NCBI RefSeq assembly: GCF_014898815.1 | Contig: NW_026515541.1 | Location: forward strand, 868,001-932,000 | Length of the DNA: 64,000 nt | Source of the DNA: Panonychus citri | Lineage: Eukaryota > Arthropoda > Arachnida > Trombidiformes > Tetranychidae | Direction: 5' to 3' | Shown: in pieces, positions 1 through 11,355 of the stretch | Numbering within the stretch: the stretch's first letter is position 1 | Layout of the letters: every line of letters starts with the position of its first letter | Notes under the pieces: generated by a model | The model's database searches: none | The model's input: the letters and a program-made list of their open reading frames with translations, nothing else | Told to the model about the DNA's origin: nothing | Program-made: the position numbers and the translations under genes

Positions 1-693
1 AGGATAGATATAGTAGATTGCAAACCCGATTAAATTGATGAATAAAAAGTTAAGAGAAAAATGGATGAACGCTTTTCGCTTCTTGGAAAAGAAAAGGTAA
101 CCCGCAAAGGATAAAGGTAACGGTATCCAGGTGAGATAAAATAATCCTGCGATAATGGTGAGGGTTGGTGTTGCTTGGAGTTTCCAGAATTCATTGTGAG
201 TATATCGATTTCCTTTATAACTTAAGCCGAAAAGTGATTTCTCAATTGAATAGAGACTTTGAATGGCCACTGGACGGAGTTTATAGTTCGGGAATGCCTT
301 CATGTAATCAAAGATAATCCAGTAAACGATGAATATACTGAAGCCGATGATAAATTTCCGTGTGGTACTTGTACCATTGTAAAATAGAGTAAATATTAAG
401 GCGAGAACTAAATGTTCAACAGATAATCCGATCAATAAGTAGGTGATGAGAAGGTAAATTGCTGATAAACTAATTGAGGTAATCAGATAACCGATTCGCG
501 AACGGCAAAAGGTTTTAGTTGTGTAGGAAACACTGTCAACATCAACAATGAGCAATTGTTTGGTTTCACAGGAACGTGTTGATGATATTGATGATGTGCG
601 AAGTTGCTTATTATTATTGGATAATATTGATGATGATGATGGATTCGATATGATTGATGGACGAGGTGAACTTAAATCTCGAAAAGGTCTCAT
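1..693 (-). CDS. PAP2 / inositolphosphotransferase (Aur1/Ipt1-like) membrane protein, partial at the C-terminal side
   Basis: Reading the minus strand from ATG at 693-691, the frame stays open for 231 codons and leaves the window at base 1 with no intron. The upstream in-frame stop is TGA, at 774-772. Residues 1-65 are polar and Ser/Asn-rich, probably a cytosolic tail. Hydrophobic segments follow at about 67-90, 92-107, 112-128, 176-196 and 210-230. Family marks are FDYMKAFPNY (128-137), IEKSLFG (150-156), the Asn-Glu-Phe at 167-169 and NLIGFAIYYIYP (220-231). In known PAP2_3 / inositol-phosphorylceramide-synthase relatives the last of these is followed by AAPPWY. The catalytic His/Arg/Asp motifs would lie beyond the window. 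Known relatives transfer phosphoinositol to ceramide or remove lipid phosphates; which reaction applies here cannot be told. The protein resembles bacterial members more than the animal sphingomyelin-synthase branch, a judgement from memory of the family. It is divergent from tropomodulin, with about 3.1 kb between the starts. Confidence 0.75.
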   Translation of the reverse strand, partial: MRPFRDLSSPRPSIISNPSSSSILSNNNKQLRTSSISSTRSCETKQLLIVDVDSVSYTTKTFCRSRIGYLITSISLSAIYLLITYLLIGLSVEHLVLALIFTLFYNGTSTTRKFIIGFSIFIVYWIIFDYMKAFPNYKLRPVAIQSLYSIEKSLFGLSYKGNRYTHNEFWKLQATPTLTIIAGLFYLTWIPLPLSFAGYLFFSKKRKAFIHFSLNFLFINLIGFAIYYIYP

Positions 694-1032
694 TGGTTTT
701 CTCTTGTTTTTCTCCCAGGTAATGGTGGCGGTGGTAAAGGTGACTAGTGGTAGAGTTGTTGTTGTTGATATTCATAAGTGAATAAAACCAAAACACTGAT
801 GCTAAATAGTGAAAGAGAAAAAAAATTAACCATAACGGTAAAAAAAATCGCAAAGAAAAACAGTTTTACTTTGATGAAAGAAACACAATCAACTGTTTAC
901 CTTTTTTTTTAAGTTTATCACAATTTAAACATAACAATTAACGTCAGGGTTTCTATTAGTTGATTAAAGTAGGTAAAAGGTTGACAGTTAGAATCCATGT
1001 CCAATGGTCATCTCATGAAATTCATTTGATTC

Positions 1033-1070
<38 letters not shown>

Positions 1071-2810
1071 AACCCACTAAGTAGATGTTGGTGATTGTTG
1101 TGGGTGAGAAGGTATATAAGTGGGAATATTAACTAATCGAAAGTAACAATAGTAAACAGAATATTATAAAAAAGAATAAATGTTTACAATTAACAGAAAA
1201 ATGGCTCAAATGGGAGAGAGAGAGAGAGTGAGAAATAGTGAGAGTGAGAGTGAGAATAGTAGTTGATCTAATTGAGAGAAGAGAGAAAAATATGAGAAGA
1301 AAATTGTTGATATGTTGTGTTTGTTTGAAGGAGAAAACGAGAGAGAATTGGAAGATGAAGATGATTCTCGGTGAGATATGTTATTAATAACGATTTGTGG
1401 GCCAATTGGTTGGCCTCACGACAGAAAATTTCCACCGAAAAGGATGAGGAGCAGGGAAAAGAATAAAAAACAAAGTGATCACCAGGACGATCCAAACAGA
1501 ACTGAACAACTTTTCCACTCGGGTCACTCTCTTTATCTAGTTAATTATTATTCTTACTAGAGCCATCTATTAGTATCAATTAGTAGCTTCCATTCACAAT
1601 TAGATTAATTGTTCCTTAATTGTTGATGATTAGTTTTTTTCTTCTTCTTTTCGACAACAATTAACTAAATAAATTTATTATTATGGTGTCAGTTTCACCT
1701 TTGAGTTTCTCCTTATTTTTCATTCCAATTCTCATCCGGTTTAATTGTTATTCATCGTAATCATTAGTTAATTATCTTAACTTGATTAATGTTATTTGAA
1801 AGTCATCTCATGTTATTTGAAGCAATTGATTATCTAATCGGGTTTTAGGCTTTAATTGTTACCATTCAAATCCTCTAATCTCAATTAGAGTTAGTTAATT
1901 GTATTCGACAATTTATCTGTATATTGTGTTAAGGGATGATTGTTAATCTTTTAATTAGTCAATGTTTGGATTATATTTTGATTAACTTTTTGTTTTCCTT
2001 TTCAAGATGATTTAATTGCTTTGTAATCATAAATGTCTAGTGTCATCTATTGGCTTTTAATTGTGACTTTTTTGTTAACAATTAAGTCAAGATTGTCACT
2101 ATTAAGATTACAATTAATCAGCCACAGTTTTGGAATTGATTATGATTAGATGATTTAATTGAATTCGCAATTCAAATACCTCGATAATAACCAGACATTA
2201 TTCAGGGAACTAAATTAGATTAGACAATTAATTAATCAACATTCATTATCTTTTTATTGGTAGGAATCAAATCCTTAACCATTGATCCTTCAATTAATGA
2301 GAATTAACCAATTGTTACAATCAACCAAATGGAATCGTAACCAAATTAATATTACCTTGAGAAGGAAAAATAAGATTAACAAAGTTAATTAAAGTAAATA
2401 TTTGATTGTGGATAAAATTTATGGGTTAATTTTGTCAAGAAAAGTAAACAAATCAAATCAAAATCAGCTGATTATCCATTGATTTCCTTTTCAATTGTAA
2501 ACAATTAGCAATTACCACTTACCTGTTTCTCTTAATTGTTGAAAGTGAGCTCTTGATTTTGTAAATTGTTAACTATAATTGCTACAAGTTGGGACAATCA
2601 ACGTAGCTTAACTGCCGGATGAAAGGGACACTTGTTGACATTCAGAATTCATTGAAAATCATGATTGATATCAATCAAATTCCGGCAAATTGGGTCATGG
2701 AAATTGATTAAATCATTTCTCTTTCTGATTGTCATAACAATTTACCTTCAAATGTCCCTTTGGTTATGTTGATTGACTATTTTGTAAAATCATCGAAAGA
2801 CAAATAAAAC
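694..2810. other. Intergenic region between two divergent genes
   Basis: No coding signal was found. The half next to the PAP2-like gene is purine-rich on the plus strand, with GA runs at 1036-1067 and 1213-1260. TATATAAG at 1113-1120 is readable as a TATA box in either direction. It would give the minus-strand gene a leader of roughly 390 bases, which is unproven. ATAACGGTAAA occurs at 832-842. From about 1560 to 2560 the sequence is dense in TTAATTGT/ACAATTAA words, which contain homeodomain-type TAATT cores. Confidence 0.5.
1036..1067. repeat. (GA)16 microsatellite
   Basis: Perfect GA dinucleotide run, upstream of the PAP2-like gene. GA tracts near arthropod promoters can bind GAGA-type factors; no function is shown here. 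Confidence 0.95.
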
Positions 2811-3805
2811 AAACCTTTCGATTATTTCGAGCCACCGCTTGACCACCGATGACCTTCAAGTCACTTAGAGATTAAGGTGAGTTGATATGTACTTATGGTC
2901 TTTCATGAGATTTGAACTGAAATCTGAGAGCATTGGAACTGAGAATGAGAGAGAGAGATTCCAAAAAGTTAAGGAAATGAACACATGGATCATGTAAATT
3001 TGATTCTGATGATTGTGAGCAATTCTCAGGAATCATCACAAGATTCACCAGTTAAACATCAATAGTCCCTTGGGTTATATTGAAAAATAGAGGAAGTAGA
3101 AAGATTTAAAGACAAATTCTGAGAGTAAAGACCTACCATGAAAATCTATCATTTCCGCCATGAGATTAATCTTTTGATTAGTTGCCAATGTATCTTTTTT
3201 TTCTGGTTAAACTTGAGTTTCCTTAATGAATATTTCACTTGTCAGACAAAAGTAAACTAACTTGAAACCTGGAAGAAGAGTAGAAAATTTTGTAGAAACT
3301 ATCAAATCGAGAGAGAATGAATGAGAAAAAGGGAGAAAGAAAAAGGATTAAGATTATCCTTCTCTCTCTCTCAGTGTAACATTTTCTCTCCTCATCACTT
3401 TCACTTCGTTGCGATTGTAATAAAGAGCAAAAACTCCAAATCCAAGCAGAATTTTCTCCCTATCAATCTTTTAATCGAAGATTAGATCAACATTCACAAT
3501 CAACAAAACCCAAGGAAAAAAATTATCAACCAGAGAGATCATCAAACTTCAACGTTCGGGTTCTTGATCCTTCTGAATGAGATTAAAGAGCAATTAAGGT
3601 TCTCTATTTTCTACCAAGAGATGTCGCTTTTATTCAACTCTGCGCATGCGCAAAAGACGTTGGACCCTTCAGAATTTGTTGTTATTAATTTAATCAAATT
3701 ATCTTTACCTTGGAAAAGTGTAACATCTTAATCACAATTTAATTAGTTAATTGTTTTCTTTTTCTACTTTTCATTCGATTAATCAGTCAACACATTATCA
3801 TTACC
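2811..3805 (+). promoter_or_regulatory. Tropomodulin 5' region: candidate leader exon and promoter
   Basis: A stretch of richer composition at about 2815-2876 ends in a strong splice donor (AAG|GTGAGT, donor at 2877), so it may be a non-coding first exon. A second, later transcription start is suggested by the compact region 3400-3660. That region has a CT run at 3358-3374, a mixed-composition leader and the NRF-1-type palindrome at 3641-3652. The coding start at 3806 then follows within about 150 bases. Two alternative promoters are an inference from these signals. Confidence 0.4.
3641..3652. promoter_or_regulatory. NRF-1 / Ewg-type binding palindrome
   Basis: TGCGCATGCGCA is a perfect 12-bp palindrome and an exact match to the NRF-1 consensus (YGCGCAYGCGCR). 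In Drosophila the same kind of site is bound by Ewg. It lies 154 bases before the tropomodulin ATG, in sequence otherwise almost free of CpG, where the chance of such a word is low. Confidence 0.65.
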
Positions 3806-5686
3806 ATGGCTGATAAGAACATAAACGAATATGAATTTGAATATACAAAGGTAAGTCGATTGACTGATCGTTTCTTTTTTTTCCTTTCACCAAGTTACCC
3901 CTCCCTTTTTATTGGCTTTTAATTGTTACTGTTAATCATGATTCTGATGATTTATCAATTAGCTGAGATTAAATTGATTACCTTTTTCCTACTCTTTCCC
4001 ATCTCGGTCTCTGTTTTGTTGTTTCCTTCCATTTTTCTCTTGTCTGTTTACTTGTTTGATTGTTTGTTCCTTTGTTTTCTCTCTCGTTACTTTGAGATTC
4101 GTTTTTGTTTTATTAATTTGTTTTTTTCTATTCTCTTTTTTTTTATTCATTGATAAAAGGTCACCAAAACAACTAAAGTAATCAGTGGATTGTCTCTTCT
4201 TTATGGTAAAGAATTGAAAGAATATGATAATATACCTATCGAGGATTTATTGAATCAATTAACCGAAGATGAGATCGATGAATTAATCAACGATGTCGAT
4301 CCAGATGATTCACATATTCCACCTTCTTTAAGGTGTAGAGAGCAGACAAAAAAAGCGCCAACAGGACCTTTGAATAGAGCGAAACTGTTGGAGTTTTTAA
4401 AAAATTTTGCCCTCAATCAGGAAGATTGGCCGGAAAATAAGCCCTTCCAACCCGGTGTTAAACGAGGTAAGTTAATTAAATCAAAACTAACGATAGTTAA
4501 TCACTAAGAATCTCTTAATGTTTATATGTTATCTTAAAAATAAACTGTTTTATTTTGCTTCTTTGGTGATATTCAAAGTCTTTATTGGTTAATTGCCAAA
4601 TTAACTCAACATTTAATACCTTGTTTGTTGAATCTTTTCTTCAGGTGCTGTTTGGAAACCCAAGGAAACACCTAAAGTTTCAGATGAGGAGACACGAATT
4701 ATGTTGGACTTGGATGATGAATCAAGTGATGCGTTGAAAAATGCCACCGAATCCGATCTCGTTGATCTCGCCGGTATTTTAGGTTTACATTCATTGCTAA
4801 ATCAAGACCAGTTTTATGCTTCCATTACCAATAAAGGTCAAGGATCAGAGGCCAAATTTGAGTCCATCGTGAAAGCAACAGTACCCAAGCGAGTGCCCAA
4901 TCTACCAGACAATGCTACCGATGTTGGTAAAACGATGAAACAAGTCAGTGAAAACGATAAAAAGTTACAAGAACTCAATTGGAATAACATTAAACACATA
5001 CCAAGAGATTCATTCAAAAAACTATTCGAAGGTCTCAAGACAAACACAACCCTTAAAACATTAGACTTGGCCAATACAGGATTAACTGATGGCCCAACAG
5101 CGGTAATTAACCTCTTCATTAATTACTAGTCAATATTGAAATTTATTCCTCAAGTAGATCAGCAAAAAAATTGAATCTATTTAAAGTTGATAGCCAATTG
5201 ATACTCAATACATTTTTTTTGCTATCGATCTAAAAATAGTTTCATTTGTTATCTGCTGATTTTACATTTTCCATTGATTAATATTCACTAATGATGACAA
5301 TTCACTTTATTTTCTTATAATTTGCACCAATTTATTACATGTAAACAAAGGTGTTGGTTGAAGCGCTCAAAGAAAACAAAACATTGACCTGTCTCAATTT
5401 GGAATCCAATTTCCTTTCTGGTTCCATGGTTAGAGATGTTCTTGCAGCAATTAACGTAAATCAAGTTATTCGTGAATTTCGAGCCTCAAATCAAAGACCA
5501 GCTATTCTAGGTAACAGAATTGAAATGGAAATAACCAAATTGGTGGAAGCAAACAATTCACTTCTTCGACTTGGTTTACATTTAGATGCTCCTGACGCTC
5601 GAGCAAGAATAGCCCAACAAATACAGAAAAATATCGATTCGATACGCTTAGATCGAAACAATCTTCGAACTGTACAAGTTTTTTAA
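3806..5686 (+). CDS. tmod: Tropomodulin, actin pointed-end capping protein, four exons
   Basis: Exons are 3806-3850, 4160-4466, 4645-5102 and 5351-5686, joined in phases 0, 1 and 0 with GT...AG borders, giving 381 residues. The start is ATG in ACCATGG context. Residues 27-65 hold the N-terminal tropomyosin-binding and actin-capping helices (LLYGKELKEYDNIPIEDLL, then LTEDEIDELINDVDPDD). Residues 66-95 carry the conserved IPPSLRCREQTKKAPTGPLNR stretch; residues 145-176 match the second tropomyosin-binding segment. Residues 220-350 form the leucine-rich-repeat actin-binding domain, including TLKTLDLANTGLTDG and TLTCLNLESNFLSG. The tail IQKNIDSIRLDRN matches arthropod tropomodulins. Vertebrate members are about 350-360 residues; the extra length is the N-terminal extension. 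The protein caps slow-growing ends of actin filaments with tropomyosin, in muscle sarcomeres and the membrane skeleton. Nothing looks broken. The 15-residue first coding exon may be one of several alternative starts. Confidence 0.95.
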
Positions 5687-6365
5687 GAATCTTAATTTGT
5701 AAATGACTTTCAGCTTCTGTAAATCAATTTCTATGGTTTTCAAAGATGCTTTCATATGTATATTCAGGTAATCAAAGTTAAATCTTGAGATCGCAACTAT
5801 GGTTTACGCGATTAATTTGGATTTAATTGTTGATTTTCCAGTTGATGAAACCAATTTTCTCTCATTAGCTAATTAAGGCAAACATTTTTCAATTTATTAC
5901 TCTATTATTTAAATAGATTTTTAACCGATATTGACTTTCAAAGTACTGATTCAAAGTAGCTAAGCTACTTAAAAACTAATCGACTATAAGCTGGCTAGAC
6001 AATCACGACTGTTGGCTGCAGCCACGAGATTGGCTAATGTTCACTCTTCATGGTAAGAAAAGTTATCTTAACTTTCACCTTAAACTTTTGATACCAATTC
6101 CAAATCTTCAATTGGACCCTTGGATAATTTGACTGACCATCACTCGACTAATCAAATACTTACCTACTTAAAATCCTCAGAACGGAACTTTTCATGCTCG
6201 AACCACAGCTCACACAATTGAAACTTTACTGTAATTCTAAATTCCCCTCCGTAAGTGTCTAACATAAACTTCCTGCCATTGAAGAGCTACAACAATTAAC
6301 TGTTGTTAGAAATTTTAAATCATTGACCTGTAACAATGGAAATAAATTATAACGGTAAAAAAATT
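5687..6365 (+). other. Tropomodulin 3' untranslated region with candidate poly(A) signal
   Basis: After the TAA at 5684-5686 the sequence is non-coding. AATAAA at 6341-6346 is a plausible polyadenylation hexamer, and ATAACGGTAAA follows immediately at 6349-6359. Inside, AAGTAGC/GCTACTT near 5955-5972 forms a small perfect hairpin. A GC-richer pocket is described separately. Confidence 0.45.
5990..6250 (+). other. GC-richer pocket with splice-like borders downstream of tropomodulin
   Basis: About 5990-6053 has unusually mixed base use and ends in a good donor (CATG|GTAAGA). A second block, 6181-6250, is bounded by CCTCAG and CC|GTAAGT. Two frames of the first block are open, but an upstream stop and unsuitable phases prevent an obvious joined product. 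The first block also contains GATTGGCTAA, an inverted CCAAT box. It could be 3' non-coding exons, a promoter or a degenerated exon. Evidence is weak. Confidence 0.2.
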
Positions 6366-7305
6366 TACAAATTGTACAGTTCAATTTACACTATTCGTTT
6401 CATGTGGAAACAATTTTCAGAAGTAAAAATTAATGATTTTAGATCAAATCTCTGATTATAAATCTAAAAGAATCCATAATCGGTTTTAGGATCCATTGAT
6501 TTACCAAACTTTCAATTTCTGATAAAAACTCACGAACTATTGAAAATCGATCTTCCAAACTTCGATTGTAATCAATTTTTCCGCATCGAAAATCGGAAAC
6601 AATCGATAAATAAATCGAACATAAAAATCCGAGTTAAAGTTTCTCACTTTCGCCGCCTGATGGAGTCACGAGCCTCGTTCACAATTAACAATTTCTTAAT
6701 TCTTTTAATCAATTTAATCATCCAATTTACCTTAATAATAATTTGGACAATTTAATTCTTCAATATTATTCTTCATTAACTTGAGATCACATATTTTCTC
6801 ATGACATAATCTCAATCCAACGAACGACCAAGAAGCTTAAGCTGAGATACTAAAGTGTTTTAATCATCTGATCCGTTGATTAATCTTCATTTGATTTAGT
6901 AATTTTCTTCAACTAAACTTAATTGTTCATTCAAATCACTCATACAATAAGATTAACAATTGAGAAAACAATCAGTCCAAACCATCGGTAAAGTATCAAT
7001 CGTAACCCTTTTCAATATCTGACTTGATGGTCAATGAAACCCTAATGATCCAGTTAATTGTTTAGTTTACTAATTAAGGTTGACAATAAATAAAATAATG
7101 GATTGAATTTTACAATTAGTAGAATTTCAATCAATCAAAACAATTTAAATCTATTCTCTGGAACTGTTTTATCTGTTTCTTTTACTCCTCTTCTATCTGT
7201 GGAATTATTTTATCGCTGATGACCGATCCATTTATTGTTATTATTATTTCATTTATTATTATTATTTTTTTTTATTCTCTTCATTTGTTTTTTATTCCTC
7301 CTTAG

Positions 7306-7388
7306 GTTTAGATGATATAACAAATTGTATTCTTGTAAAAGATCCTACCAAAAAGCCCCCAAATTATGTGCAATGGACTAAACTATGA
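7306..7388 (+). other. Candidate terminal coding exon
   Basis: A long pyrimidine tract ending CTCCTTAG (acceptor at 7304-7305) precedes 83 bases. Read in phase 1, these encode LDDITNCILVKDPTKKPPNY followed by VQWTKL and a TGA at 7386-7388; the other phases close at once. The residue mix is unlike the surrounding low-complexity sequence. Tropomodulin exon 2 ends in phase 1 at 4466, so splicing 4466 to 7306 would make a short isoform of about 144 residues that keeps only the N-terminal tropomyosin-binding region. The sequence was not recognised from any family. It could instead belong to an unseen gene. Confidence 0.3.
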
Positions 7389-10300
7389 GGTCGAATGTTC
7401 ATCAATTGGTAGCAAAGGAAGAGGAAAAAAAAAAGTTACCTCTCTTTACTTTCTTCCTATTGGGATCGCTAGAGACCAGCGTGAATTGAACAAGATTAAT
7501 CGTATTTTGGGCTTTGCTGAATTAGAACTTTTGTTGGACTTAAGATGAGAAAGAGAATCGAAACCAAAATAGACAGAGACACGAGAAAGAATCATCCAAA
7601 TGAAATGAAATATAAAAAAAACAACAGAAGAAGTGAATTGTATATGATTACATACATTTGGAAAGCTGAATTTAAAGCAATATTACTTGGCCTGAGAAAG
7701 ATCATTAAGATGATTTTCCATTAGGTCGACATTGTTTGATGAATTGTGTGATTGATGAACCGATGATCATGCTTATTGTTGAAAAAAAGTATAAACAAAA
7801 TGAATTGGAATTGGAAACACCGAGAGAGAGAAAGAGAAACTTAATGAACAACAACAACAACAACAGGAAAAGGAGCAAAAAAAAGTTGAAGACAAGAGAC
7901 ATGGTGGAAATGGAAACGAGCAGAAAATTCTGAGGTTCACTTGACCTTTACCGTTATTTTTTCTCTTCACAAATTGATCCAGTTTCGTTCATCAGCTCAC
8001 CTTGAGATAATATTTACTATCAACTACGGAACTCAAGTGAAGAAAAAAAAATACTCATGTAATAGGATAAAGAGGAAAACGAGAGCAAGTGAAAGTAAAG
8101 TCCAGAAAAAGGACCAACAACAAGTGAGAGAGTCGAAAAAAAGTAACATTTATCATCAGAATAACTAATTGTTTTTCAGTTTATTCTCTTTTTTTTCGAT
8201 ATTTTTTTCGTTCTCTATTCTTTTTTTTTTCTTCTTCTTCTTCATTCAGGTCAATCATTACTTCCCTAATGTACCAAGTAACTTGTGTTCAAGTGTGTTC
8301 ATCATTAATCTGACTGTAAGTTTCATCCTGAAATCAGAGCTTACAAATTTCATCCACTTACACACACAATTAATTATCGATATATAATATTTGTATTTGC
8401 CATTACCAGTAGGTGACAACAATTGACAAAACGAAAAACTGAAAGGCTAATTCCTTAATCATAACAATTATCCGATTGAACAATTGACTGAATAATATAT
8501 ACAAGAGAAATTAAATCCATTGGAAATCAAGTTGTTAACACAATATTACATACTATTATATGTAATGATAGAAATGATTCTGGCTGATGAATTAATATAT
8601 CTACACACCAGTGGATTGAATAAACGAGAATCAAGCATGAGGAGAGGGAAAAAAGGACATGATTGGAAAAATAATCGGTGTAATTAATTATATTCCCAGT
8701 GACATGGACCATAAATATCTATTCATCTGTGAATGTATTTATATTTCATATGCATTGAGGTAAATTCATATCTTGATAATGTTTATGGAGAGCGAGAGAG
8801 AGAGAGAGAGAGAGTGAGATGGAAGACAAAGACATTGGCTCACTCATATATCAATATTCATAAAGATAATGATGATTCTGATAGTAATCATGATAACATG
8901 GAGAAACGAGAAGAGAAAATGTTGGAAAGTTTGAGTGATAAAAATGAAAAACGTCGACTGGAAATCGAGGCTGAGGAAGATGAGAAAATGATGAGAAAAA
9001 GCTGAGAATATGGAAAAGGAGAAGGAGAAAAAATTGGACTACATCCTTTGGAACTCTCAAAGGTAATTTTACCTGAGAATTGAAATTAATGGGCAACAAA
9101 CAAAAGGAGAAAAGAAAAACAAACAACTTTTCTATGTAATTCTGATACATAAATACAGATACAATTCTGTATATTCATGGAAATGTATATACATGTTCAT
9201 TCATTCATATAGGGTGATCATCAACATAACATGAGAATTTTTTACCTTCTCATTTTATTTTCTTCTTTTCTCATCATCATCACCATCATTTTCATTCTTA
9301 TCTTCTCTCTCTCTCTTTTTTTTGTTCTTTTCTCCCTTTTTTTTACAGAATTAATTCTGTTGTTTACTGTTACTGATGCAAAGGAAGATGAAATATATGA
9401 GATACGAAGGAGCAACATGGTAGAAAAAGGTTATTGGAAACAATTCAAGTATGAAAATGATAACCTGCCAATATACAGGGAGAGAGGAGGGTATTATAAA
9501 AACACAAGACATACACCATGTACACTCTCACACAACCTACAGTGAGAACTACAGACACACACACTAACTCACTTGCAGAAAGTTTTTACAACAAAAGATA
9601 AACAGTATCACCTTCATATTGGTCAAGAAGTATTCTGATTATTATCAATGTTGAACAGAAAGAGAGACGATCATCATCATCATCAGAGAGAAAATATATT
9701 CGATATATTAAGAAGAAGGAGAGAGAATATGGACTGAGAGAGATAGAGAGAGAGAGAGGATTTTCTCAAAGTTGAGATGTAATTTTAAATTAAATCTCGA
9801 GTTTAATTTATTTAACTTTTGTCAAATTTTTGAGGGAAAAATTGAAACTCTCTCTTTGATATTATGGTTGAGCTTTTGACTGCTGTTACTGATCCTGCTC
9901 TCGGTGGTGTTATTATGCTTAATGTTTACCCTGAGTGTGCATAACCATTACCATCCTTACCAAATGACCTCTCAACTCGTCTCATTGTTACTCTGCTTAA
10001 AAAGTTACTCTTTTTTAACCATCATCATTGTTCATCTTTATTATCATTTTATTTTATTTGAATAGTTCACTTAGATTCATTTGAGAAGGAAATAATTTTA
10101 GAGAACTGGGAATGGGATTTGTTTTGTTTTCTATCTCTCATCTTTCCCACTCTCCCAGTTCTCTCTCTCTCTCTCTCTTTTTACATTCTACTCAGATTTT
10201 GAAGCAATTTCAACTCAAAAATGACCTGGAATTGCCATTAGGTCATTGACTGAAGTTCTGACTCCCTTCAACTCACTTTTTCAATCTTATTTCTGTAACT

Positions 10301-10637
10301 TTCCCTTTCTCACTCATGCAACTGATAAAAAGGGATGGAGATGATAATGATGAGGAAGAAGATTTAATGATGATAACTGATAACGTAGGTTTAACTTGTT
10401 CCTTATGACTTTCTCTCTCTAATTCACTCACTCATCAATTTCTCTCTCTCTCTCTTTTAATCTCTATCACTATACGAATTAACTAAAGCGATGTGTTGGA
10501 TAATATTGGTTAGTTTCCTTTGGACGATTAACGAAGGAGGGAAAAGATGATGACGATACGAAACAAAGGACAATCAAGGAACCGGAAACATGGGAAAAGT
10601 TAAAAAGAAAGAGAGAGAAAAAGTTTCAGTCTATTAT
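7389..10637. other. Gene-poor region with GA/TC and GAT repeats
   Basis: No credible gene was found. Contents include an AAC run at 7850-7863, a TTTACCGTTAT word (7947-7957), pyrimidine-rich stretches at 8168-8250 and 9235-9350, and GA runs near 8790-8815 and 9735-9758. A possible acceptor (CCCTTTTTTTTACAG near 9350) precedes an open frame to 9545 of mixed composition, but no partner exon or family was recognised. Confidence 0.4.
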
Positions 10638-10666
10638 TCTCTCTCTCTCTCTCTCTCTCTCTCTTT
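10638..10666. repeat. (TC)n microsatellite
   Basis: Perfect dinucleotide run of 29 bases in a pyrimidine-rich block. Confidence 0.9.
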
Positions 10667-11312
10667 GATGATGATCAATGTTTAAAGAAAAAATCACCAG
10701 AATAATCATCTTCCTCCGCCTTCTTCTTTAAATCAACCAAAGTCCAAGGAATATACAAGTTAAAAAGGAAACAAACAGAAAGAGATTCAAGTTTTTTCAA
10801 TGATTTCCTTTCATCCTCATCCTCATCTTCATTCATTCACCTTTTACTCTTACCTGTTATTCCCATTCAGATAATACATAATATCCAGAGTAGATATAAA
10901 TGAAATCTATCGTCAGTAAAAAAAAAGACACCTTGGGAGTGAAAATAGATTGACATGAAGTATAATTTACTCTCAAATAATTTATCATGCTGATGTATTA
11001 TAAATTAATATGTTGTAAATAGATTATAGTTAGACATATAATATATAACAAGATTGGTGACGAAAATGAGAGAGAGAGAGTAGGAAGATGATGATAAAAG
11101 AAAGTAAAAGGAAACAGAAAATGCTGAAGATGAGGATGAACAGAGGAATATGATAAAGATGAGGGAAGAGAGAGAGATTGAAAGATAATGATGATAATGA
11201 TACTGATGCCACTGAACAAGAAAGGAGGTTCAGTGATGATAATGATAAGAAGATAGAAAAAGGTAAAAAAAGTAAGTAGAAAAGTTTAAACTCTATTAGC
11301 ATATTTAACATG

Positions 11313-11314
<2 letters not shown>

Positions 11315-11352
<38 letters not shown>
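11315..11352. repeat. (TC)19 microsatellite
   Basis: Perfect TC run of 38 bases, ended by CG. The 300 bases before it are purine-rich, so the strand bias switches here. Confidence 0.95.

Positions 11353-11355
<3 letters not shown>

Noticed and set aside
614..853. Minus-strand frame of 79 codons overlapping the PAP2-like gene start
   Set aside because: It is a shadow in another phase. The true frame starts at 693 and continues through conserved family motifs.
4838..5119. Minus-strand frame of 93 codons
   Set aside because: It is antisense to tropomodulin exon 3, which has clear homology on the plus strand.
7705..7970. Overlapping frames with poly-Asn or poly-Cys runs
   Set aside because: Generated by an AAC trinucleotide run; all phases are open for that reason.
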